The notes: generated by a model not told the origin, from the sequence alone. A stretch of DNA of 28,707 nt from an uncultured Methylophilus sp. (GCA_936943315.1 CAKZJM010000217.1:1-28707); one strand, 5' to 3'; counted from the stretch's first letter, positions 6,390-14,590 are shown. Numbers and translations are program-made.

Positions 6390-7208
6390 ATGGCTATTGA
6401 AAAATATGCAGTGATTGGCCACCCAATCGAGCACAGCAAGTCGCCTTTGATTCATCAGGCCTTTGCCAGACAGTTTAATAAGGCCATTGTTTACGAAAAG
6501 GTGTTGTCGCCGCTGGATGGATTTGATGCCACGTTGCAGCGATTGCGTGCCGAAGGCTATGTGGGCGCCAATGTGACTGTGCCATTTAAGTTTGAGGCGT
6601 TTAATGCCTGTGACACATTGTCTGCGCGTGCGCAGGCGGCGGGGGCGGTGAATACCCTCACTTTCAAGGGCGAAGCCATTGTTGGTGATAACACCGATGG
6701 CTGCGGGTTGGTCAATGATATTCTGACGCATCAACACACCTTGCTGGCCGGTAAAAAGGTCTTGTTGCTGGGCGCAGGAGGCGCGGCACAAGGCGCGGTG
6801 TTACCACTGCTGGAACAAAAGCCACTGCAACTGACGCTGGCAAACCGCAGTGTCGATAAAGTACAGATCATGGCGGACAGGTTTGCCTCTGCCGCGCATC
6901 AGACCACCTTGCAAGTGCGGACCTTTGCCGATGTGTCGGAAGCTTATGACGTCATCGTCAATGCCACATCGGCTGGATTATCCGATAGCCCTTTAGCGCT
7001 ACCCACTGACATATTCCAGGCGGAGACTTTAGCTTACGACATGATGTATGGCCGCGAAACCCCCTTTATGCAACAGGCCCGTGGGGCGGGGGCGAGAGTG
7101 GCCGATGGTTTGGGCATGCTGGTTGAACAGGCTGCCGAGGCGTTTTTTCTCTGGCATGGGGTGCGCCCGGCGACAGCGCCTGTCATCCAGTCTATGCGTC
7201 AATCTTAG
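6390..7208 (+). CDS. aroE: Shikimate dehydrogenase (NADP-dependent)
   Basis: 272 residues, normal for AroE. It reduces 3-dehydroshikimate to shikimate with NADPH in aromatic amino acid synthesis. Substrate-binding motif IGHPIEHSKSPLIH (9-22), catalytic Lys67 in NVTVPFK and Asp103 in DNTDG are all present, and the Rossmann motif LGAGGAAQGAV (127-137) binds NADP. The C-terminal DMMYGRETPFMQQARGAG and the DGLGMLVEQAAEAF segments are typical of AroE rather than YdiB or quinate dehydrogenases. The ATG at 6390 has little Shine-Dalgarno; translation may be coupled to the rhodanese gene nine bases upstream. mtgA starts ten bases after its stop. Confidence 0.96.
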   Translation: MAIEKYAVIGHPIEHSKSPLIHQAFARQFNKAIVYEKVLSPLDGFDATLQRLRAEGYVGANVTVPFKFEAFNACDTLSARAQAAGAVNTLTFKGEAIVGDNTDGCGLVNDILTHQHTLLAGKKVLLLGAGGAAQGAVLPLLEQKPLQLTLANRSVDKVQIMADRFASAAHQTTLQVRTFADVSEAYDVIVNATSAGLSDSPLALPTDIFQAETLAYDMMYGRETPFMQQARGAGARVADGLGMLVEQAAEAFFLWHGVRPATAPVIQSMRQS

Positions 7209-7218
7209 CACTCTGCAA

Positions 7219-7905
7219 ATGAAACAAGCCATCAAACTTTTCTTTGGCATCCTGCTGTTATGGGTGCTGTTGTACCAGGTTTGGGTGCTGGGTCATATTT
7301 TGTGGTGGGTAGATCACAACCCAGACTCCACAGCATTTATGGCGGCACGTCTTGATGTCATGCAGGAGCGGCGTCCGGACGCAAAACTACAGCAGCAGTG
7401 GGTGCCTTATACGCGCATCAGCAATCACCTCAAACGAGCCGTCATCGCGGCCGAAGACAGCAAGTTTGTCGAACATGAGGGGTTTGACTGGGTGGGGATA
7501 GAAACCGCTTTCGAGAAAAACCTCAAGAAGGGCAAAATTGTCGCTGGTGGCTCCACCATCAGCCAGCAACTGGCAAAGAATTTGTTTTTATCCGGGCATC
7601 GAACACCCTGGCGTAAAGCACAAGAGGCCGTGATCACCTTTATGCTGGAAAAAATCATGACCAAACGCCGTATCCTGGAGATTTATTTGAACGTGATTGA
7701 GTGGGGTGAGGGCGTGTTTGGCGCGGAAGCGGCCTCACGTCATTATTTTCATCGCAGCGCCCAGGCGCTGGGGCCCGCCCAGGCAGCACGATTAGCCGCC
7801 ATGATCCCCAACCCGCGGTTTTATGATGTTCATCGCAGTACACGTTACTTAAGCCGACATGCAGCCACCATACAGGCCCGCATGCGATTGGTGAAAATAC
7901 CCTGA
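7219..7905 (+). CDS. mtgA: Monofunctional peptidoglycan glycosyltransferase
   Basis: 228 residues from the ATG at 7219; upstream in-frame starts lie inside aroE and are not credible. One N-terminal membrane helix (about 5-28) anchors a periplasmic GT51 domain that polymerises lipid II into glycan strands without a transpeptidase module. GT51 motifs are intact: AAEDSKFVEHEGFDW with catalytic Glu79, GGSTISQQLAKNLFL (110-124) and RRILEIYLNVIEWGEGVFGAEAA. The length fits MtgA of proteobacteria. It is the last gene of the rhodanese-aroE-mtgA operon and is followed by a 180-base untranslated stretch before a terminator. Confidence 0.96.
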   Translation: MKQAIKLFFGILLLWVLLYQVWVLGHILWWVDHNPDSTAFMAARLDVMQERRPDAKLQQQWVPYTRISNHLKRAVIAAEDSKFVEHEGFDWVGIETAFEKNLKKGKIVAGGSTISQQLAKNLFLSGHRTPWRKAQEAVITFMLEKIMTKRRILEIYLNVIEWGEGVFGAEAASRHYFHRSAQALGPAQAARLAAMIPNPRFYDVHRSTRYLSRHAATIQARMRLVKIP

Positions 7906-8087
7906 CTTTAAGCGCTTGTTTAGCTGATTGAAGCCAAACACCACCACCTACAATATTTAATATAAATATTTGTATGTGGCCTAACCACATCCGTATTTAG
8001 ATGCGCCATCACTTGATGGGCATTGGGGGCCGGTTGCATGTTGACCTTAGCCCTTTACAGCGAGATGTTTCACAAGGGTGTGAGGTA
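7906..8087 (+). other. Non-coding stretch after mtgA; possible long 3' UTR or small RNA
   Basis: No convincing gene is visible. It holds an AT-rich inverted repeat (AATATTTA/TAAATATT, 7952-7970), a small hairpin ATGTGG/CCACAT (7974-7990), two short rightward open frames without family resemblance (8001-8117, 38 codons; 8038-8088, 16 codons) and leads into a strong rightward terminator. Either mtgA mRNA has an unusually long 3' UTR or an independent small transcript ends there; I cannot decide. Confidence 0.4.
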
Positions 8088-8115
8088 ACGGCCAGTTTAA
8101 CTGGCCGTATTTTTT
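8088..8115 (+). terminator. Intrinsic terminator, rightward
   Basis: ACGGCCAGT pairs with ACTGGCCGT over a three-base loop, followed by A and six T. The leftward side has no T run, so it acts on rightward transcripts. It lies 182 bases after the mtgA stop codon. Confidence 0.88.
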
Positions 8116-8153
8116 AAATCTTCCTCACAAACGACTCCTATGCGGTGTCTGTT

Positions 8154-8429
8154 TTAAGCCGTGCCGATATCGAACATGGCATCCAGGTCCTGCTTGCGGT
8201 AAGTGCGCAGTGACAGCATGGTTTCAGTGCGAACAATCCCATTGACCGCCGCGAGCGCATGCGTGACGAGCGCAGAGAGCGCTTCTGGCCCACTCACCTG
8301 AATCACCGCCACCAGATCATATTGCCCACTCACTGAATAGACTTCGGCCAACTGCGGCATCGCAGCCAGCTGTTCCGCTACCGAGGCAATCTGCTGGCGC
8401 TCAGCGTTTACCAGCATAATACAAGTCAT
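8154..8429 (-). CDS. Stand-alone Lrp/AsnC ligand-binding (RAM) domain protein
   Basis: 91 residues forming only the alpha-beta ligand-binding domain of Lrp/AsnC regulators (IMLVNAERQQIASVAEQLAAM ... VYSVSGQYDLVAVIQVSG ... ALAAVNGIVRTETMLSLRTY). The DNA-binding helix-turn-helix is absent, so it is not a conventional regulator. Such domains oligomerise and bind amino acids or other small ligands. GGAGG (8437-8441) is seven bases from the ATG at 8429 and four from the ATG at 8432; I chose the former. The gene follows the flavin monooxygenase in the same direction by about 50 bases, with a hairpin between, suggesting a two-gene unit. Its role there is unknown; sensing the substrate or product is possible but only an inference. 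Confidence 0.8.
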   Translation of the reverse strand: MTCIMLVNAERQQIASVAEQLAAMPQLAEVYSVSGQYDLVAVIQVSGPEALSALVTHALAAVNGIVRTETMLSLRTYRKQDLDAMFDIGTA

Positions 8430-8450
8430 CATAAGACCTCCAGCTTAAAG

Positions 8451-8473
8451 TCTCCGCCAATGTGCGGCGGAGA
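8451..8473 (-). other. Intercistronic hairpin between monooxygenase and RAM-domain genes
   Basis: Leftward, TCTCCGCC pairs with GGCGGAGA over a seven-base loop. No T run follows (only CTTTAAG), so it is unlikely to be a full terminator; partial termination or an mRNA-stability element is more plausible. It occupies most of the gap between the two genes. Confidence 0.5.
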
Positions 8474-8482
8474 GTGCGCCAC

Positions 8483-9994
8483 TCAAACGGTTTTTGTCTG
8501 CACCTGCATCTTTGGGCTACTGGGCTGATGCCGCTTTAGTAATGCTGTGTGCAAATACTGAAAGTCTGCCGGATCTATCGGCAAAAACCATTGCTTGAAG
8601 CGGGTGGCAACACCTAGCGGCAGTCGCATATCGGCTAACAGTTCGTCAATGTGATGCAAAGAGAAGGGGATGATATTGGTGCCTTTGGAGTGCTTGCCCT
8701 CGGTGCGCGCTTCCATCCACGCCAGGCGCTCTTTGATGGTGCTGCGCTGAACATCTGCAGGGGGCAGCTTCATCTTGCCGCCAATCCAGTCTGCCAGCCA
8801 GTAAGCGCCCACTTCGGCATTCAGCTGGCTAAAGAAAGAAGAGTTATACCCATTAAACGCGAGGCCAGGCATGCCTACCGGGGTCATTGAGCGATACAGC
8901 ACGAAATTACCTTCTGCATCGGTGACATGCTGCATCACATCCTGGTTTAGAAACGGTACCCGTTGATGCCAGCCAGTTCCGCAAATCACAATATCGGCGG
9001 GTAAGCGGCGGCCATCGCTCAAATGTGCATAGCGGACCCCATGCTCTACGCTAAAGGCGGTAATGCTATTTTCCTTGGCAACTGCAATATGGCCAGCCTC
9101 CACACTTTCAAAAAAGCCTTCTGTCACCAGGCTCACGGTGCTGCGCGCAATCGATTCCAGCGGCTGGTCAGGCTTCAGGCCTAATTTTTCGAGGCGGCAC
9201 TGGCGGTTGATGACCCACTGCACCTGGTTGAGCATGCTGTTGCGGATCGGCTTGCCGATGCCGTGCAAAAAGCGCTCTATGCCTTTGAGGCGGATATATT
9301 TAAACAGGCCTTCGCCCATGCGCGTCAAAAACAGGTATTTGTAATTGAGCACGTTCATCAGGCGTTTTGGCACTTTCCAAATCAAATGTCGCGCCACCAC
9401 TGTAGTGCTGGCAGCTTGCTGGCAAACCGCCTGTGCCACATCGGTAGACGATTTGCCGTAACCGACGATCAGCACATGTTTCCCTTTGGCATCAGCCAGC
9501 TCCTTGAATTCGCTGGTGTGACAAATGCGGCCGCCAGCAGCGGTAAACGCTTCTGACCCTGGATAGTCTGGAATCATGGGCTGTGAAAAAATCCCGTTAC
9601 AGACAATCAGGAAGTCAAAGTGCCGTGTCTCCTCCTCTTTGCCTGCGGCGTTGACGGTGAGTTGCCAGCCATTGCCCACTGGCTGCGCGGATTTCACTTC
9701 GGTATTCAATGCCAGCAAGTGGGCAAACTTGAAGTGCTTGGTATAGGCATCCAGATAGTGCTGCACCTGCTCGCCACTGGGCCATTCAGGATAGTGCTTG
9801 GGATAGGGGAAGTCTGAAAAGGCATAAGTGGACTTCACATTTTGCGTGGTCAGATTGGGATAGCGCCTGGACGCGCTCCATACCCCGCCGACATCGGCTT
9901 CTTTCTCAAACACCGTGACCTGGTGACCAAAAGCGGTCAGCACTTTTGCTGTACTCAAACCGGCAAACCCGGCACCCACAATCGCAATATTCAT
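8483..9994 (-). CDS. Class B flavin-containing monooxygenase (FMO/Baeyer-Villiger type)
   Basis: 503 residues from the ATG at 9994, which has AAGGAAA six bases upstream; the longer open frame to 10264 would run through the operators. FAD-binding motif GAGFAG (7-12) with GGVWS following, the FMO fingerprint in degenerate form AGGRICHTSEF (153-163; the first Phe is Ala), NADPH motif GYGKSS (178-183) and the late CGTGW motif are present. It would insert one oxygen atom at a carbonyl or a soft heteroatom using NADPH and O2. The fingerprint ending in Phe leans to FMO over classical Baeyer-Villiger enzymes, but this does not fix the reaction. It is divergent from the hydrolase operon and has its own pair of AraC-type boxes. 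Confidence 0.85.
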   Translation of the reverse strand: MNIAIVGAGFAGLSTAKVLTAFGHQVTVFEKEADVGGVWSASRRYPNLTTQNVKSTYAFSDFPYPKHYPEWPSGEQVQHYLDAYTKHFKFAHLLALNTEVKSAQPVGNGWQLTVNAAGKEEETRHFDFLIVCNGIFSQPMIPDYPGSEAFTAAGGRICHTSEFKELADAKGKHVLIVGYGKSSTDVAQAVCQQAASTTVVARHLIWKVPKRLMNVLNYKYLFLTRMGEGLFKYIRLKGIERFLHGIGKPIRNSMLNQVQWVINRQCRLEKLGLKPDQPLESIARSTVSLVTEGFFESVEAGHIAVAKENSITAFSVEHGVRYAHLSDGRRLPADIVICGTGWHQRVPFLNQDVMQHVTDAEGNFVLYRSMTPVGMPGLAFNGYNSSFFSQLNAEVGAYWLADWIGGKMKLPPADVQRSTIKERLAWMEARTEGKHSKGTNIIPFSLHHIDELLADMRLPLGVATRFKQWFLPIDPADFQYLHTALLKRHQPSSPKMQVQTKTV

Positions 9995-10078
9995 ACGGTT
10001 TCCTTTGTGCTTAAAAATGCATACAGGGCCTATCCCTGCATCGTCGGGTGCAGTATTGAGCGAGCCAAGGTTGCCGAC

Positions 10079-10113
10079 TATCCACAAACTGCCTGCACTA
10101 TCCGCGTTCGGCA
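10079..10113 (-). promoter_or_regulatory. Tandem AraC/XylS-type operator for the monooxygenase gene
   Basis: Leftward there are two 15-bp elements: TGCCGAACGCGGATA (10099-10113) and GGCAGTTTGTGGATA (10079-10093), starting 20 bp apart. They match the XylS-type half-site TGCA-N6-GGNTA with one mismatch each. If the proximal element abuts the -35 region as in XylS-controlled Pm, transcription starts near 10045, about 50 bases before the monooxygenase ATG. Confidence 0.65.
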
Positions 10114-10140
10114 ACAACTTGCATGGGCGCTGCATTTCGC

Positions 10141-10175
10141 TGCGCAATACGGATAGTGACTGCATGGAGCGGATA
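10141..10175 (+). promoter_or_regulatory. Tandem AraC/XylS-type operator for the hydrolase-oxygenase operon
   Basis: Rightward there are two elements, TGCGCAATACGGATA (10141-10155) and TGCATGGAGCGGATA (10161-10175), again with a 20-bp period; the second is a perfect TGCA-N6-GGNTA. The predicted start is near 10209, about 55 bases before the hydrolase ATG. It is arranged back to back with the leftward pair, 27 bp between them. The rest of the 9995-10263 gap shows no other clear element. Confidence 0.7.
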
Positions 10176-10263
10176 GCCCCGCCGTCTGCGCTGCGAGAAA
10201 GTAGCAACCACAACGAAGGCAATCCATGGCCTTCACCTTTCAATCGAGTAAGCGAGACGAACA

Positions 10264-11493
10264 ATGGGAAAGATGATAGAAATCAGCGCGCAATCTCCAG
10301 CCTTTAAAGGCTATCTGGCGTTGCCTGCCAGCGGCAGCGGCCCTGGTTTAGTGTTATGCCAGGAAATCTTTGGCGTGAATGCCAATATGCAGGCGATGGC
10401 AGACCTGTATGCCGAAGAAGGCTATATGGTGCTGGTACCGGATTTGTACTGGCGTTTACAGCCTGGGATCAGTTTGACTGATGCAGCAGAGGATATGCCA
10501 GCCGCACTCGGCTATTACCAGCGTTTTGATGAAGCCAGCGGCATGCAGGATGTGCAGGCCGCCATCACCTGTCTGCGCAACCTGCCTGGCTGTAGCGGGC
10601 AAGTGGGGGTGATGGGCTATTGTCTGGGTGGCAAGCTGGCCTATCTGGCGGCCAGCCAGACTGATGCCGATGTGGCGGTCGGCTACTACGGCGTGGGCAT
10701 CGAGCAGGCTCTGCCTGCCATGGCAGCGCTGACCTGTCCGCTGCTGTTACATATCGCCGAGCTGGATACCTTTTGTCCACCTGCTGCGCGCGAGGCCATC
10801 CTAGCCGCAGCCGCTACTCAGCCACTGGTTAAAACCCAGGTCTATCCTGGGATGGACCATGCCTTTGCCCGTGTCGGTGGCGCGCACTACCATGCGCCTT
10901 CGGCCCAGATGGCCTACAGCCGAACGCTGGGGGCCTTGCGCAAGGCCATCGGCCCCGATTATGACCTGAGCGCGATTGCAGATCTCCATTTCGCACTCGA
11001 ATTTGCCACACGCGATGCTGACGCCACCATGACCACCATGGTCGCCGAGCCGTATGTCAATCACGTGCCCACCATGACTGGCGGCGTTGGTTACGCCATG
11101 TTGCGCCGTTTTTACCAGCATCATTTTATCCATAACAACCCGCAAGACATGCAAATGACCCCAATCTCGCGGGTAGTGGGCGCCGACCGTATGGTGGATG
11201 AATTTGTGCTCAGTTTTACCCACGACTGTGAAATCGACTGGTTGTTACCCAATGTGGCGCCGACTGGTCGCCGTATTGAGATTCCCATGCTGGTGGTAGT
11301 CACCTTCCGCGGAGACAAGTTATACAACGAGCATATTTATTGGGACCAGGCCAGTGTGCTGGTGCAGGCGGGCTTGCTCGATCCGGCGCTGGTGCCCGCC
11401 ATCTGTGGCGTAGAGCAGGCGCGCAAGCTGCTGGATCCTGCCCTGCCTTCCAACACGCTGATGGCCAACTGGTCACGCAGCGCCAACGCATGA
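10264..11493 (+). CDS. Dienelactone hydrolase fused to an NTF2/SnoaL-like domain
   Basis: 409 residues. The N-terminal alpha/beta hydrolase (about 1-230) is a dienelactone hydrolase type: Glu34 in CQEIFGVN, nucleophile Cys120 in GYCLGGK, Asp168 in AELDTFCPP and His199 in YPGMDHAF form the Cys-Asp-His triad with its partner Glu. The C-terminal part (about 238-395, from LHFALEFATRDAD to YNEHIYWDQASVLVQAGLL) is an NTF2-like cone fold. Together they suggest hydrolysis of a lactone or enol ester with a second binding or catalytic pocket. It is the first gene of the rightward operon, probably under the tandem operator at 10141-10175. An in-frame ATG at 10273 is an alternative start; neither has a strong ribosome site. 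The physiological substrate is unknown. Confidence 0.88.
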   Translation: MGKMIEISAQSPAFKGYLALPASGSGPGLVLCQEIFGVNANMQAMADLYAEEGYMVLVPDLYWRLQPGISLTDAAEDMPAALGYYQRFDEASGMQDVQAAITCLRNLPGCSGQVGVMGYCLGGKLAYLAASQTDADVAVGYYGVGIEQALPAMAALTCPLLLHIAELDTFCPPAAREAILAAAATQPLVKTQVYPGMDHAFARVGGAHYHAPSAQMAYSRTLGALRKAIGPDYDLSAIADLHFALEFATRDADATMTTMVAEPYVNHVPTMTGGVGYAMLRRFYQHHFIHNNPQDMQMTPISRVVGADRMVDEFVLSFTHDCEIDWLLPNVAPTGRRIEIPMLVVVTFRGDKLYNEHIYWDQASVLVQAGLLDPALVPAICGVEQARKLLDPALPSNTLMANWSRSANA

Positions 11494-11501
11494 GGTGCGC
11501 C

Positions 11502-12287
11502 ATGAAAGGGATTGCAAACAAAGTCGTGATCATTACCGGGAGCGCCACCCTGATCGGTGCCGCCGTGGTACAGGCCTTTTTTGAAGCAGGCGCCAAGGTG
11601 GTGGCGGTGGATATTGATGCACGAGGCGCTGAGGTGGCGTCGGCTATCAGCCCACAGATTCTGTTTCAGCAGACCGACATCAGTGACGATGCCGCCTTGC
11701 AGCAACTGGTGGCCACTACACAGCAACAGTTTGGTGGCATCGATTTTCTGGTCAATCTGGCTTGCAGCTATGTCGACAACGGTTTTGCCGCCAGCCGTGC
11801 CGACTGGCTACACAGCTACAACATCAATCTGGTTAGCAGCGTCATGCTGGCCAAAGCGTGCCATGCCGCTATGTGCGCCCGTGGCGGCGGTGCCATCGTG
11901 CATTTTTCCAGTATTTCCGCCAACGCTGCGCAAACCGGACGCTGGTTGTATCCGGCCACTAAGGCGGCCACCGAGCAACTGATGCGCAGCATGGCACTGG
12001 ATCTGGCCACCGACAACATCCGTGTCAATGCGGTGGCACCTGGCTGGATCTGGTCTCGCGTCATGGACGAACTCACAGGCGGTAACCGCGAAAAAACCGA
12101 TGCCGTGGCCGCGCCATTCCATATGCTCAAACGCGTCGGTGACCCACACGAAGTGGCAGATGTGGTGCTGTTTTTGTGCTCCGACCATGCCTCGTTTGTC
12201 ACCGGTGCCGTCTACGCCGTCGATGGCGGCTATGGCGCACTGGGGCCAGAGCAGGGCGAGCCTGCGATTCCAAAGTTAGCGAGTTAA
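11502..12287 (+). CDS. Short-chain dehydrogenase/reductase
   Basis: 261 residues from the ATG at 11502, preceded by GAGGTG; an ATG at 11490 overlapping the hydrolase stop is an alternative. Classical SDR layout: nucleotide motif TGSATLIG (12-19), Asp37 (VDIDA) favouring NAD(H), NLA at 85-87 for the usual NNAG, catalytic Ser137/138 (HFSSIS), Tyr150 and Lys154 in YPATK, and VAPGWIWSRVM after it. The middle glycine of TGxxxGxG is Leu here, which is unusual but the rest is intact. It could oxidise an alcohol or a cis-diol formed by the neighbouring oxygenases. It is cotranscribed with the hydrolase (eight-base gap). Confidence 0.88.
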   Translation: MKGIANKVVIITGSATLIGAAVVQAFFEAGAKVVAVDIDARGAEVASAISPQILFQQTDISDDAALQQLVATTQQQFGGIDFLVNLACSYVDNGFAASRADWLHSYNINLVSSVMLAKACHAAMCARGGGAIVHFSSISANAAQTGRWLYPATKAATEQLMRSMALDLATDNIRVNAVAPGWIWSRVMDELTGGNREKTDAVAAPFHMLKRVGDPHEVADVVLFLCSDHASFVTGAVYAVDGGYGALGPEQGEPAIPKLAS

Positions 12288-12346
12288 AGCGGTTGTTAAC
12301 CAATCACCAGAATGATTTTTTAAGTATTTTTTGAAAGGACTTTAAG

Positions 12347-13291
12347 ATGCAAATGCGCACCCTCACTTTGGCCATGCTGGCCGCAACCACACCGCTGCTG
12401 GCTCAAGCCTACGACCTGCCAGCCGTCAACCTGGGGTTTACCAGCTTTCTCGATGGCGCCCCGCCTGCGGGCAATGGCTGGTACTTTACCCAGTATCTTC
12501 AGCAATACCATGCCGACAAATTCAAGGATAACAGTGGCGACAGCCTGGCCTTGCCTAAACCCAAGGTCGATGTCACCGTCAGTTTGTCGCAAATCCTCTA
12601 TATCTCCGACATCAACGTGGCCGGGGCTAATCTCGGGCTGGACGTGATTGTGCCGGTAGTGAGTCCGCACACCAGTTATGGTGCCTCTAACAGCGCGTTT
12701 CCCAAGGCGGGGGACAGCGGAGTGGGTGATTTGCTGATCGGGCCATTTTTACAATGGGCGCCCATCATGGGCGAGCAAGGCCCCAAATTCATGCACCGGG
12801 TCGAGTTGCAATTTATTCTGCCCACTGGCGAATACAGTTCCAAAAGCGAAATCAATCCTGGCAGCAATACCTGGTCATTCAACCCCTATTGGTCAGGCAC
12901 CTATTTCTTTACCCCGGAATGGACAGCATCTGTGCGCGCCCATTATTTGTGGAATGGCAAAAACGATGACCCTAACCGGGGCTTTGAGGCGCTGGGGGCC
13001 AGAAATACGCGTGCCGGTCAGGCGTTTCATACCAACTTTGCTATGGAGTATGCGTTTACCCCGCAATTGCGCTTGGGCATTAACGGCTATTACCTCAAAC
13101 AAACCACCGATACGCAAATGAATGGCGATGATGTTAAGGGTCGACGCGAACAGGTGCTTGCCTTAGGGTTGGGCGGCGTCTACAGCTTCTCTAAGGAGAA
13201 CCACCTGATGTTTAACTTCTATGATGAGATGGCGGTAAAAAACCGCACTGAAGGTGAACGTTACAACCTGCGCTTTGTGCATCACTTTTAA
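12347..13291 (+). CDS. MetA-pathway outer-membrane channel (Phenol_MetA_deg family)
   Basis: 314 residues. Signal peptide MQMRTLTLAMLAATTPLLAQA with probable cleavage before YDLPAV. The mature part alternates as membrane beta strands and ends in VHHF, the C-terminal Phe signal of outer-membrane barrels. Segments such as NPYWSGTYFFTPEWTASVRA and HTNFAMEYAFTPQLRLGING match the Phenol_MetA_deg family, found in many aromatic-degradation clusters and thought to pass hydrophobic substrates across the outer membrane. AAAGGA lies eight bases before the ATG. Its place between the SDR and the Rieske oxygenase genes supports uptake of the pathway substrate. Confidence 0.85.
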   Translation: MQMRTLTLAMLAATTPLLAQAYDLPAVNLGFTSFLDGAPPAGNGWYFTQYLQQYHADKFKDNSGDSLALPKPKVDVTVSLSQILYISDINVAGANLGLDVIVPVVSPHTSYGASNSAFPKAGDSGVGDLLIGPFLQWAPIMGEQGPKFMHRVELQFILPTGEYSSKSEINPGSNTWSFNPYWSGTYFFTPEWTASVRAHYLWNGKNDDPNRGFEALGARNTRAGQAFHTNFAMEYAFTPQLRLGINGYYLKQTTDTQMNGDDVKGRREQVLALGLGGVYSFSKENHLMFNFYDEMAVKNRTEGERYNLRFVHHF

Positions 13292-13306
13292 TTCGCCGAG
13301 GTCATC

Positions 13307-14590
13307 ATGAATGCTATTCAAGCACAAGCCATCCAGTTTCAGCCTGGCAAATCCCAGCCCACAGAACCTTTGCTCAAGTTTCCGACTGAAGATGGTTCCC
13401 GCATTCCGTATGCGGTCTTCAGTTCACAAGCGGTATATGAGCTGGAGCAGGAACGTATTTTCCGCGGCCCGACCTGGAGTTTTTTGGGGCTGGAAGCTGA
13501 AATCCCAAATTCCGGTGATTTTAAAAGCACTTTTGTCGGCGACACGCCGGTGGTGATGACGCGTACCCAGCAAGGTGAACTGGCCGCCTGGGTTAACCGC
13601 TGTGCGCACCGTGGCGCCCAGGTTTGCCGTCAGGCCAGAGGCAATGCCAGCGAGCACACCTGCGTCTATCACCAGTGGAGTTTTGACTGCGAAGGTAACT
13701 TGCAGGGTGTGCCATTCCGACGTGGCCAGAAAGGCATGGCGGGTATGCCCAAAGACTTTAATCCCAAAGAGCATGGCTTGAAACAGTTGCGTGTCGATAG
13801 CTACAAAGGCCTGGTATTCGCCACCTTTAGCGATAGCGTAGCGCCCTTGCCCGAGTATATCGGCCCGGAAATGCGGCCTTGGATAGACCGTATTTTCCAT
13901 AAACCGATTGAGTACCTGGGTTGCACCCGCCAATACTCCAAATCTAACTGGAAGTTGTATCTGGAGAACGTCAAGGATCCCTACCACGCCAGCCTGCTGC
14001 ATCTGTTTCATACCACCTTCAATATTTTCCGGGTGGGCATGAAGGCACGTTCGATTCCCGATGCCACGCATGGCTTGCACAGCATTATCACGGCCACCAA
14101 AAACGAGGTGCAAACCGCGGAGGCCTACAAGGCACAAGCCATCCGGTCGTTTGACGAGGGTTTTCAGCTGAAGGATGACAGCCTGCTTGGCCAGATTCAG
14201 GAGTTTGACGAGCTGACCACCAACCATATCCAGCCTATCTTTCCGCAACTGGTGGTACAGCAAATCCACAATACGCTGGTGGCACGGCAGTTGCTGGCCA
14301 AAGGCCCCAATAATTTCGAGCTGATTTTCCACTTTTTTGGCTATGTCGATGACACGCCGGAACTGCGGGCCATGCGACTTAAACAAGCCAATCTGGTCGG
14401 TCCGGCAGGCTATATCTCGATGGAAGATACTGAAGCGACCGAACTGGTGCAGCGCGGCACCGTGCGTGACGGCGACGCCTACTCAGTGATTGAAATGAGT
14501 AAAGACCAACCTGACCAGCAGGACACGCTGATCACCGAGAGCCTGATCCGCCGTTTCTGGGTCGGTTATCAGCAACTCATGGGTTTTTAA
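13307..14590 (+). CDS. Rieske non-haem iron aromatic ring-hydroxylating oxygenase, alpha subunit
   Basis: 427 residues. The Rieske [2Fe-2S] ligands are C99-x-H101 and C119-x2-H122 (RCAHRG ... CVYHQWSF). The mononuclear iron site is H227, H232 and D374, with the bridging D224 that carries electrons from the neighbouring subunit (NVKDPYHASLLHLFH; ISMEDTE). All catalytic residues are intact. As I recall the family, the sequence is closest to salicylate 5-hydroxylase (NagG) and anthranilate dioxygenase (AndAc) types, i.e. enzymes acting on ortho-substituted benzoates, but identity was not measured. A GAGG ribosome site precedes the ATG. The beta subunit follows at once, and electrons probably come from the Rieske/FNR fusion two genes on. 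Confidence 0.93.
   Translation: MNAIQAQAIQFQPGKSQPTEPLLKFPTEDGSRIPYAVFSSQAVYELEQERIFRGPTWSFLGLEAEIPNSGDFKSTFVGDTPVVMTRTQQGELAAWVNRCAHRGAQVCRQARGNASEHTCVYHQWSFDCEGNLQGVPFRRGQKGMAGMPKDFNPKEHGLKQLRVDSYKGLVFATFSDSVAPLPEYIGPEMRPWIDRIFHKPIEYLGCTRQYSKSNWKLYLENVKDPYHASLLHLFHTTFNIFRVGMKARSIPDATHGLHSIITATKNEVQTAEAYKAQAIRSFDEGFQLKDDSLLGQIQEFDELTTNHIQPIFPQLVVQQIHNTLVARQLLAKGPNNFELIFHFFGYVDDTPELRAMRLKQANLVGPAGYISMEDTEATELVQRGTVRDGDAYSVIEMSKDQPDQQDTLITESLIRRFWVGYQQLMGF

Noticed and set aside
8001..8117. 38-codon rightward frame ending in the terminator T-run
   Set aside because: No ribosome site, no recognisable family, and it runs through the terminator stem.
9995..10264. N-terminal extension of the flavin monooxygenase to residue 593
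   Set aside because: The FAD motif begins six residues after the ATG at 9994, which has a good ribosome site, and the extension would cover the two operator pairs.
13424..14386. Long 320-codon open frame opposite the oxygenase alpha gene
   Set aside because: It mirrors the codon pattern of the intact Rieske oxygenase on the other strand, and its product resembles no family.
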